Shown: piece after piece, positions 57,579 to 64,000 of the stretch
Numbering within the stretch: the stretch's first letter is position 1
Layout of the letters: the number at the start of each line of letters is the position of its first letter
Assembly (NCBI RefSeq): GCF_035621455.1
Contig: NZ_CP141822.1
Span: 2,790,001 to 2,854,000, forward strand
Reading direction: 5' to 3'
Source: Vibrio natriegens NBRC 15636 = ATCC 14048 = DSM 759
Lineage (GTDB): Bacteria > Pseudomonadota > Gammaproteobacteria > Enterobacterales > Vibrionaceae
DNA length: 64,000 bases
The notes under the pieces: generated by a model
Seen by the model: only the letters and a program-made list of their open reading frames with translations
Databases searched by the model: none
What the model was told of the DNA's origin: nothing
Translations under genes and position numbers: made by a program

Positions 57579-57674
57579 TGACTAGCCCCTCCTCTATTTA
57601 GGCTTCATTTAAATGTAGAAGCAAATGAGAAGGTGTCAAAAGGCTCAGCGCTTTCACCAGAGCAATTACAGTGA

Positions 57675-57860
57675 TTAGCTAGCTTGTTTTAGTTCGGTGT
57701 AGTGTTCTGCTAAAATTTCTTTGGCTTGTCGGATGCACTTCCCGCATTGGCTACCCAAAGCTGTACATCGCTTTATCCCCCTGATATCCGTTATGCCTTC
57801 ATCAACTGCCAACTTCCTAATTTTCTTGTCAGAAACACCATGACAAAGACATACAAACAT
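57675..57860 (-). CDS. bfd: bacterioferritin-associated ferredoxin
   Basis: A 61-residue 2Fe-2S protein (MFVCLCHGVSDKKIRKL...). Cluster cysteines are at 4, 6, 39 and 42 (CLC, CGKC). It passes electrons to the heme of Bfr to mobilise stored iron. The ATG at 57860 gives the family start; a TTG two codons earlier is the other choice. A 96-base gap separates it from bfr. Fur control is known in relatives, but no clear Fur box is visible. Confidence 0.95.
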   Translation of the reverse strand: MFVCLCHGVSDKKIRKLAVDEGITDIRGIKRCTALGSQCGKCIRQAKEILAEHYTELKQAS

Positions 57861-58194
57861 ACTCAAAACCCATAAACAGTAACTATCGAAAAAACAATAT
57901 AAACAAGAATAGTTCTTGTTACCAGTCGTATTGAAAGGTCAATTCAGAACATTTGGTTATATTAATCTTGGAAGAATAAGAAAGGATCAAGCACTTAGAA
58001 TGAATAGATAAAATGAAGATATTGGTAAGAGGGTAACACGCTGTTTTAAAGAAAGAAAAAGTAGGATCGTTTTTTATCTGCTTATAACTGAATGGATCAG
58101 TAGATATGAAAAAGGGAAGCCAAAGCCTCCCTTTTTCTGCTGCGTTTTCTTCAAGATGAAGAAACGTGCGAGATTTCGTTTAATTCGTTAAGAA
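57861..58194. other. intergenic region between bfd and tuf
   Basis: These 334 bases hold the bfd promoter region and the end of the str operon. A perfect palindrome AACAAGAA-TAG-TTCTTGTT (57902-57920) lies about 45 bases upstream of bfd and could bind a regulator. The tuf terminator is at 58109-58136. I see no other gene. Confidence 0.45.
58109..58136 (-). terminator. terminator after tuf, end of the str operon
   Basis: On the minus strand AAAAAGGGAGGC / GCTTCCCTTTTT pairs around a TTTG loop, with the T run inside the stem. It is 59 bases past the tuf stop. Confidence 0.85.
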
Positions 58195-59379
58195 TTAGTC
58201 GAAGATCTTAGCAACAACACCAGCACCTACTGTACGGCCACCTTCACGGATCGCGAAACGTAGACCTTCGTCCATTGCGATTGGTGCGATTAGCTCAACA
58301 GTCATTTGTACGTTGTCACCTGGCATTACCATTTCTACGCCTTCTGGTAGCGTGATGTCACCAGTTACGTCAGTTGTACGGAAGTAGAACTGTGGACGGT
58401 AGCCTTTGAAGAATGGAGTGTGACGACCACCTTCATCTTTAGACAGTACGTATACTTCTGATTCGAATTTAGTGTGTGGAGTGATTGAACCTGGCTTAGC
58501 TAGTACTTGACCACGTTCTACTTCGTCACGCTTAGTACCACGTAGAAGTGCACCAACGTTCTCACCCGCACGACCTTCGTCTAGAAGCTTACGGAACATT
58601 TCAACACCAGTACATGTAGTAGTGATGGTGTCTTTGATACCAACGATAGCAACTTCGTCACCTACGTTTAGGATACCACGTTCGATACGACCAGTTACTA
58701 CAGTACCACGGCCTTGGATCGAGAACACGTCTTCGATTGGCATTAGGAACGGTAGGTCTACTGCACGCTCTGGTTCTGGGATGTATGAATCTAGCGCTTC
58801 TGCTAGTTCAACGATTTTCGCCTCCCACTGCTCTTCGCCGTTTAGTGCGCCTAGTGCAGAACCTTGGATAACTGGTAGGTCATCACCTGGGAAATCGTAC
58901 TCAGATAGAAGTTCACGAACTTCCATTTCTACTAGTTCTAGTAGCTCTTCATCGTCAACCATGTCACATTTGTTCATGAATACGATGATGTATGGGATAC
59001 CAACCTGACGGCCTAGTAGGATGTGCTCACGAGTTTGAGGCATTGGGCCATCTGTCGCAGCAACAACTAGGATACCACCGTCCATCTGTGCAGCACCAGT
59101 GATCATGTTTTTAACGTAGTCAGCGTGTCCTGGACAGTCAACGTGTGCGTAGTGACGAGTTGGAGTGTCGTACTCAACGTGAGAAGTTGCGATTGTGATA
59201 CCGCGCTCACGCTCTTCTGGAGCGTTATCGATAGATGCGAAGTCTTTCGCTTCACCGCCGTACACTTTAGCTAGAGTAGTACAGATTGCAGCAGTTAGAG
59301 TTGTTTTACCGTGGTCAACGTGGCCGATTGTACCAACGTTAACGTGCGGTTTCGTACGTTCAAATTTTTCTTTAGACAC
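58195..59379 (-). CDS. tuf: elongation factor Tu
   Basis: A 394-residue GTPase that brings aminoacyl-tRNA to the ribosome. G1 is [11 protein letters not shown]3 DCPGHADY, G4 NKCD and the switch II region is intact. Domains II and III follow ([35 protein letters not shown]). Codon use is strongly biased, as for a highly expressed gene. It ends the str operon, with a 153-base gap from fusA. Vibrio usually has a second tuf elsewhere. Confidence 0.99.
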   Translation of the reverse strand: MSKEKFERTKPHVNVGTIGHVDHGKTTLTAAICTTLAKVYGGEAKDFASIDNAPEERERGITIATSHVEYDTPTRHYAHVDCPGHADYVKNMITGAAQMDGGILVVAATDGPMPQTREHILLGRQVGIPYIIVFMNKCDMVDDEELLELVEMEVRELLSEYDFPGDDLPVIQGSALGALNGEEQWEAKIVELAEALDSYIPEPERAVDLPFLMPIEDVFSIQGRGTVVTGRIERGILNVGDEVAIVGIKDTITTTCTGVEMFRKLLDEGRAGENVGALLRGTKRDEVERGQVLAKPGSITPHTKFESEVYVLSKDEGGRHTPFFKGYRPQFYFRTTDVTGDITLPEGVEMVMPGDNVQMTVELIAPIAMDEGLRFAIREGGRTVGAGVVAKIFD

Positions 59380-59532
59380 GATCGTGTTCCTTCCTAGTTA
59401 TGATTCGCCGCGATCATTATTGATCGACGACGCGCCAGAAATTGTTATTTTATGCGCCAACGCTCGTTAGCGCAATATTTGGACGGCTTGATCTGGCAAA
59501 AAGTCGTAAACTTTTTGCCGTTCAGTCGTCAA

Positions 59533-61632
59533 TTAGTAACCACGCTCTGCAATAATTTTATCTGCGAAGTTTTTCGGCACTTCAGCGTACTCGTGAAACT
59601 CCATAGAGTAAGACGCACGGCCTTGAGTTGCAGAACGTAGGTCTGTTGCGTAACCAAACATCTCAGATAGTGGAACTTGAGCACGGATGATCTTCAGACC
59701 AGCCACACCCTCATCCATACCTTCGATGATACCGCGACGACGGTTTAGGTCACCAACAACGTCACCCATCCAATCTTCCGGAGTGGTTACTTCGACATTC
59801 ATCATTGGCTCTAGAATCACAGGTTGCGCTTCTAGTGCACCTTTCTTGAATGCCATTGAGCCAGCGATCTTAAACGCCATCTCACTTGAGTCTACATCGT
59901 GGTAAGAACCATCAAATAGTGTAGCTTTAATATCTAGTACAGGGTAACCCGCTAGAACACCACTATTCATTTGCTCTTCGATACCTTTCGATACCGAGCT
60001 GATGTATTCCTTAGGAACCACACCACCCACGATTTCGTCTACGAATACGAAACCTTCACCAGGCTCTGAAGGCTCAAGTTTGATCCACACATGACCGTAT
60101 TGACCACGACCACCTGATTGACGAACAAACTTACCTTCCACTTCCGCTTTACCACGAATGGTTTCACGGTAAGCAACCTGAGGTTTACCAACGTTACAAT
60201 CAACGCTGAATTCACGCTTCATACGGTCAACGATGATATCTAGGTGAAGCTCACCCATACCTGAGATCAGAGTCTGACCTGTTTCGTCGTCCGTTTCCAC
60301 GCGGAATGATGGATCTTCAGCAGCTAGTTTACCTAGCGCGATACCCATTTTTTCTTGGTCTGCCTTAGAACGAGGTTCTACAGCAATCTGAATAACTGGC
60401 TCAGGGAATTCCATACGTTCCAGAATCACTTTGTGGTTCTGGTCACACAGAGTGTCACCTGTAGTTACGTCTTTCAGACCAATAGCAGCGGCGATATCAC
60501 CAGCGCGAACTTCTTTAACTTCTTCACGCTTGTTGGCATGCATCTGAACGATACGACCAAAACGCTCTTTCTTCTCTTTTACAGAGTTGTAGACACCGTC
60601 ACCTGAGTTTACTACACCAGAGTAAACACGCATGAAAGTAAGCGTACCCACAAATGGGTCAGTCGCGATCTTAAACGCTAGCGCAGAGAAAGGTTCGTTG
60701 TCGTCAGCGTGACGCTCAACTTCATTTTCTCTTTCATCAACACCTTTAATTGCAGGTACATCAGCTGGTGATGGCAAGAATTCGATCACTGCATCTAGTA
60801 CCGCTTGAACACCTTTGTTCTTAAACGCACTACCACAAGTGGCAAGTACGATTTCGTTATTTAGTGTACGAGTACGTAGCGCTTGTTTGATCTCAGCTTC
60901 AGTCAGCTCACCTTCTTCAAGGTACTTGTCCATCAGCTCTTCGCTAGCTTCCGCAGCAGATTCAACCATATGGTTGCGCCATTCTTCGGCAAGCTCGATC
61001 ATGTCAGCTGGAATGTCTTCGTATGTGAACGACATGCCTTGGTCGGCTTCACTCCAGTTGATCATTTTCATCTTGATAAGGTCGATGACACCTTTGAAGT
61101 CCTCTTCAGCACCAACGTTAAGTTGGATTGGAACAGGGTTCGCACCAAGACGATTTTTAATTTGGTCCACAACGCGTAGGAAGTCTGCGCCTGCACGGTC
61201 CATCTTGTTAACAAAAACCATACGTGGAACGTGGTATTTGTCTGCTTGACGCCATACAGTTTCAGACTGAGGTTCAACACCAGATGAGCCACAGAACACA
61301 ACCACAGCACCATCAAGTACACGAAGAGAACGCTCTACTTCGATAGTAAAGTCAACGTGTCCAGGGGTATCAATGATGTTTACGCGATGCTCTGGGAATT
61401 GTGCTTCCATACCACGCCAGAAAGTAGTAGTCGCAGCTGAAGTGATAGTGATACCACGTTCCTGCTCCTGCTCCATCCAGTCCATGGTTGCTGCACCATC
61501 GTGAACTTCGCCGATTTTGTGAGAAAGGCCAGTGTAGAACAGAATACGCTCAGTTGTGGTTGTTTTTCCTGCATCTACGTGAGCACAGATACCGATATTA
61601 CGGTAGCGCTCAATAGGAGTTTTACGAGCCAC
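59533..61632 (-). CDS. fusA: elongation factor G
   Basis: A 699-residue GTPase driving translocation. The G domain shows [35 protein letters not shown] and NKMDR. Domains II-V follow, including [21 protein letters not shown]-like sequence ([14 protein letters not shown]) and the C-terminal [18 protein letters not shown]. Length matches E. coli EF-G (704). It lies 75 bases after rpsG. A second EF-G-like copy may exist elsewhere. Confidence 0.99.
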   Translation of the reverse strand: MARKTPIERYRNIGICAHVDAGKTTTTERILFYTGLSHKIGEVHDGAATMDWMEQEQERGITITSAATTTFWRGMEAQFPEHRVNIIDTPGHVDFTIEVERSLRVLDGAVVVFCGSSGVEPQSETVWRQADKYHVPRMVFVNKMDRAGADFLRVVDQIKNRLGANPVPIQLNVGAEEDFKGVIDLIKMKMINWSEADQGMSFTYEDIPADMIELAEEWRNHMVESAAEASEELMDKYLEEGELTEAEIKQALRTRTLNNEIVLATCGSAFKNKGVQAVLDAVIEFLPSPADVPAIKGVDERENEVERHADDNEPFSALAFKIATDPFVGTLTFMRVYSGVVNSGDGVYNSVKEKKERFGRIVQMHANKREEVKEVRAGDIAAAIGLKDVTTGDTLCDQNHKVILERMEFPEPVIQIAVEPRSKADQEKMGIALGKLAAEDPSFRVETDDETGQTLISGMGELHLDIIVDRMKREFSVDCNVGKPQVAYRETIRGKAEVEGKFVRQSGGRGQYGHVWIKLEPSEPGEGFVFVDEIVGGVVPKEYISSVSKGIEEQMNSGVLAGYPVLDIKATLFDGSYHDVDSSEMAFKIAGSMAFKKGALEAQPVILEPMMNVEVTTPEDWMGDVVGDLNRRRGIIEGMDEGVAGLKIIRAQVPLSEMFGYATDLRSATQGRASYSMEFHEYAEVPKNFADKIIAERGY

Positions 61633-61707
61633 GATTGTATCCTCTTACTAAGGTGTACCTTAGAGTATAGAAAAGTGCTGCGAGAGAACCTCGCAGCACA
61701 GAAGGTA

Positions 61708-62178
61708 TTACCAGCGGTAATGAGCGAACGCTTTGTTTGCGTCAGCCATGCGGTGAACGTCTTCACGTTTCTTAACCGCAGTACCTTTGTTCTCAGACGC
61801 GTCTAGCATTTCAGCAGCTAGGCGTTGAGCCATAGATTTTTCACCACGCTTGCGCGCAGCTTCAACCAACCAACGCATAGCAAGTGCGTTACGGCGAACC
61901 GGACGTACTTCTACAGGTACTTGGTAAGTTGAACCACCAACACGGCGAGATTTAACTTCTACCGCAGGGCGTACGTTTTCAAGAGCTTCTTCAAAAATAG
62001 CTAAGTGGTCTTTACCAGACTTTTCAGCCATAGCATCTAGTGCAGTGTAAACGATTTTCTCTGCAGTAGATTTTTTACCGTCAACCATTAGGATGTTAAC
62101 GAATTTTGCCAGCAATTCAGATTTGAATTTTGGATCTGGAAGGATCTTACGCTGACCAATGACGCGACGACGTGGCAT
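61708..62178 (-). CDS. rpsG: 30S ribosomal protein S7
   Basis: A 156-residue protein that starts head assembly of the small subunit ([18 protein letters not shown]...). The conserved [31 protein letters not shown] is present. In E. coli S7 binds the rpsL-rpsG intergenic RNA to repress its own operon; the 101-base gap here is similar in length and may do the same (inference). Confidence 0.99.
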   Translation of the reverse strand: MPRRRVIGQRKILPDPKFKSELLAKFVNILMVDGKKSTAEKIVYTALDAMAEKSGKDHLAIFEEALENVRPAVEVKSRRVGGSTYQVPVEVRPVRRNALAMRWLVEAARKRGEKSMAQRLAAEMLDASENKGTAVKKREDVHRMADANKAFAHYRW

Positions 62179-62279
62179 GGATTTATCTCCGTTGTCTTCT
62201 TCAGGTTTTATCCAAAACTTTTCAGTTTTTTCAAAAAATTAAAAATAATTTAGTGTTTGGCCTTACTTAACGGAATCCA

Positions 62280-62657
<378 letters not shown>

Positions 62658-62701
62658 CTAGCTCCTGATTTACTTGAAAGTAAGCTTTGTGAAAAATCTA
62701 G

Positions 62702-62763
62702 CCCTAATTACCTTTAGGCATTTAGGGACGCAAAATTCTATGCAGCAGTGAGAGGTGTGTCAA
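62702..62763 (-). promoter_or_regulatory. str operon promoter and leader hairpin
   Basis: On the minus strand there is a consensus -35 TTGACA (62763-62758), a 17-base spacer and -10 TAGAAT (62740-62735). In the transcribed leader, CCCTAA / TTAGGG with an inner GCCT/AGGT form a hairpin (62727-62702) followed by CTAGATTTTT (to 62692), which looks like a weak attenuator. rpsL starts 48 bases after the hairpin. Confidence 0.85.
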
Positions 62764-62833
62764 GAAATATACGGATCTTTTTTGTTCAATTGGGGTAATT
62801 AGTCCGTAAAGCTTTATCGACAGTAATTCATGT

Positions 62834-63109
62834 TCAATCCCAAGTAAGGGATTTATCTTGTTTTACGGTCAATTCAACGAAGCCAGTATAGGTCACTACA
62901 CTAACGGAAGGACTGATGCGATTTGCCATTCCTCTGGCTTGAATATCGCTCTCGAGAGCGAAGACAGCCGCATTCTTGACGTGATGGAACGCTTGATGCT
63001 GCGGGTTTGCAGCGTACACAGCATCTTCAATGAGTAAAATGTCGTCTTGTTCACTCCACAGAGCCACGGCATCTTCTAGGGCAGAGATGGTTTTGATGAT
63101 ATGTAACAT
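62834..63109 (-). CDS. tusB: sulfur relay protein TusB
   Basis: A 91-residue member of the TusBCD complex, which accepts sulfur from TusA and passes it to TusE and MnmA for 2-thiouridine in tRNA. It begins MLHIIKTISALEDAVAL and has the DsrH-like fold (ILLIEDAVYAA). The ATG at 63109 has GAGGA upstream and follows tusC by 7 bases; a longer reading would run 20 codons into tusC. Short even for TusB (E. coli 95). Confidence 0.92.
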   Translation of the reverse strand: MLHIIKTISALEDAVALWSEQDDILLIEDAVYAANPQHQAFHHVKNAAVFALESDIQARGMANRISPSVSVVTYTGFVELTVKQDKSLTWD

Positions 63110-63116
63110 GACGTCC

Positions 63117-63473
63117 TCAGAATGACAGTAGTTTGCCTGCTTGTTGCAGTTTCGCTTTAACTTGTTCAAGCGTTAACGCCTGTGCATCGATGACCAGGTC
63201 GGCTTGGGCTAATCCTCGCTGCGCAAGTGAATCAGAGCAAACAAATACTTGTTCGATGTCATACAGATCGAACAGCTTGAGCATAGGCGCGTAATCTTTG
63301 CTTAGAATGGCTGATGGATCTTGCCCTAGCAAAAGCTGGTAAACACCATCGCCGATAAATATCACACTAATGTCTTCGCAATAGGCGGAAGCGGCAAGCA
63401 GGGCATCCACACCTTCGCGTCCAGAAGACTGCCCGTGAGGCGCGCTACGAAATAAATAAGTTAACTGGCTCAA
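63117..63473 (-). CDS. tusC: sulfur relay protein TusC
   Basis: A 118-residue DsrF-like subunit of TusBCD. It begins [48 protein letters not shown], the family pattern. It overlaps the tusD stop by 4 bases (ATGA). Confidence 0.94.
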   Translation of the reverse strand: MSQLTYLFRSAPHGQSSGREGVDALLAASAYCEDISVIFIGDGVYQLLLGQDPSAILSKDYAPMLKLFDLYDIEQVFVCSDSLAQRGLAQADLVIDAQALTLEQVKAKLQQAGKLLSF

Positions 63474-63865
63474 AACTGCACCACTCGGTCCTGGGTTAGC
63501 ATTGCTTCGGCTAAACTGCCTAATCCTGCCTGAGTAAAACCTTGCGCTAAATTGTTTTGAGTTAAGCCGTGCTGGTTGGCTTCTTCTTCACTCACAATCC
63601 CGCGACGCAATGCCGCTGCCACGCAAGTTTCAAGGCGCACGCTGTGATCCTCAGCGAAGACTTGCCATGCTTTATTCAAATCGAACTCATCGTTGGCTGG
63701 TACACTCAGTGCGCTACCATTGCTCACGCCCTCTTGGTAGAAAAACACACTCACTACCGTGTGCCCTTGCTCAATCACCGCTTTGGCAAATTGATAGGCG
63801 CTGCGGGCAGACTGGCTACCGTAAACCGGGCCATTTACAAGCAAAGTGTAAGTTAATCCACTCAC
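63470..63865 (-). CDS. tusD: sulfur relay protein TusD
   Basis: A 131-residue DsrE-like subunit of TusBCD. It shows [30 protein letters not shown] and the [14 protein letters not shown] segment carrying the active cysteine that takes persulfide sulfur. It starts with GTG, overlapping the upstream stop by 4 bases, so translation is coupled. Confidence 0.94.
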   Translation of the reverse strand: MSGLTYTLLVNGPVYGSQSARSAYQFAKAVIEQGHTVVSVFFYQEGVSNGSALSVPANDEFDLNKAWQVFAEDHSVRLETCVAAALRRGIVSEEEANQHGLTQNNLAQGFTQAGLGSLAEAMLTQDRVVQF

Positions 63866-64000
63866 TCTGATTCGTCCTCAGTTTTACGCTGACGAATGTA
63901 TAAATAGACCGTGTGCTTAGAGATATTCAGGCGATCAGCGACGCGGTTAATCGCATCTTTGATATCAAAAATACCTTTGTCGTACAGTTCCATAACGATC
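63862..64000 (-). CDS. YheO-type regulator, C-terminal part only
   Basis: The last 45 codons of a gene that runs past the window end. The visible part, [20 protein letters not shown] to RKTEDESE, is a helix-turn-helix ([17 protein letters not shown]). It fits the C-terminal domain of YheO (a PAS/HTH protein), which precedes tusD in E. coli. Its stop overlaps the tusD GTG by 4 bases (GTGA). Confidence 0.85.
   Translation of the reverse strand, partial: IVMELYDKGIFDIKDAINRVADRLNISKHTVYLYIRQRKTEDESE

Noticed and set aside
60815-61249. 144-codon plus-strand frame antisense to fusA
   Set aside because: A shadow caused by strong codon bias in fusA.

Overview
The window is chromosomal DNA of a marine gammaproteobacterium. 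The best fit is a Vibrio of the Harveyi group (V. harveyi, V. campbellii, V. parahaemolyticus or a relative). Support comes from the AphA quorum-sensing regulator, the argininosuccinate lyase fused to an acetyltransferase domain (ArgH-ArgA), the peroxiredoxin-glutaredoxin fusion beside OxyR, and the conserved gammaproteobacterial gene clusters. The species call is inference. I see no insertion sequence, prophage, integron, CRISPR array or toxin-antitoxin pair; this is core genome.

Layout. 1-9244: two rRNA operons in tandem, both on the minus strand. The left one has the 5' part of 23S (cut by the window edge), tRNA-Ala, tRNA-Ile and 16S. The right one is complete (5S, 23S, 16S) with no tRNA in its spacer, and has two promoters upstream. 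9245-14038: cysJIH (assimilatory sulfate reduction) and a small unknown gene. 14137-17595: an outer membrane protein, pspG with a sigma-54 promoter, dusA, and a divergent zur plus CheX-like gene. 17642-23696: pgi, yjbQ, alr, dnaB and a DUF481 outer membrane protein. 23735-26117: rpsF-priB-rpsR-rplI and rpe. 26211-37653: dam, damX, aroB, aroK and pilQPONM (type IV pilus assembly) with divergent mrcA (PBP1A). 37673-39576: oxyR and a divergent peroxiredoxin-glutaredoxin gene sharing an OxyR operator. 39726-46249: the arginine cluster argCBG and argHA opposite argE, with two pairs of ArgR boxes. 46527-50141: ppc and aphA. 50218-55507: metF, metBL and metJ with arrays of MetJ boxes. 55620-64000: a malic enzyme, bfr-bfd, and the str operon (tuf, fusA, rpsG, rpsL) preceded by tusDCB and the end of a YheO-type regulator.

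How the genes work together. Sulfur links several blocks: CysJIH make sulfide, MetB/MetL/MetF feed methionine synthesis under MetJ, and TusBCD relay sulfur to tRNA. Central carbon metabolism (pgi, rpe, ppc, malic enzyme) feeds amino acid synthesis (arg, met, aro). Stress control is local: OxyR with the peroxidase, PspG with sigma-54, Zur for zinc, and Bfr/Bfd for iron.

I did not find a plainly new biological system. The most notable observations are paired compensatory changes between the rRNA copies, a separately controlled argHA behind its own terminator and ArgR boxes, a CheX-like phosphatase in an apparent operon with Zur, and a structured aphA leader with possible Qrr small-RNA complementarity.
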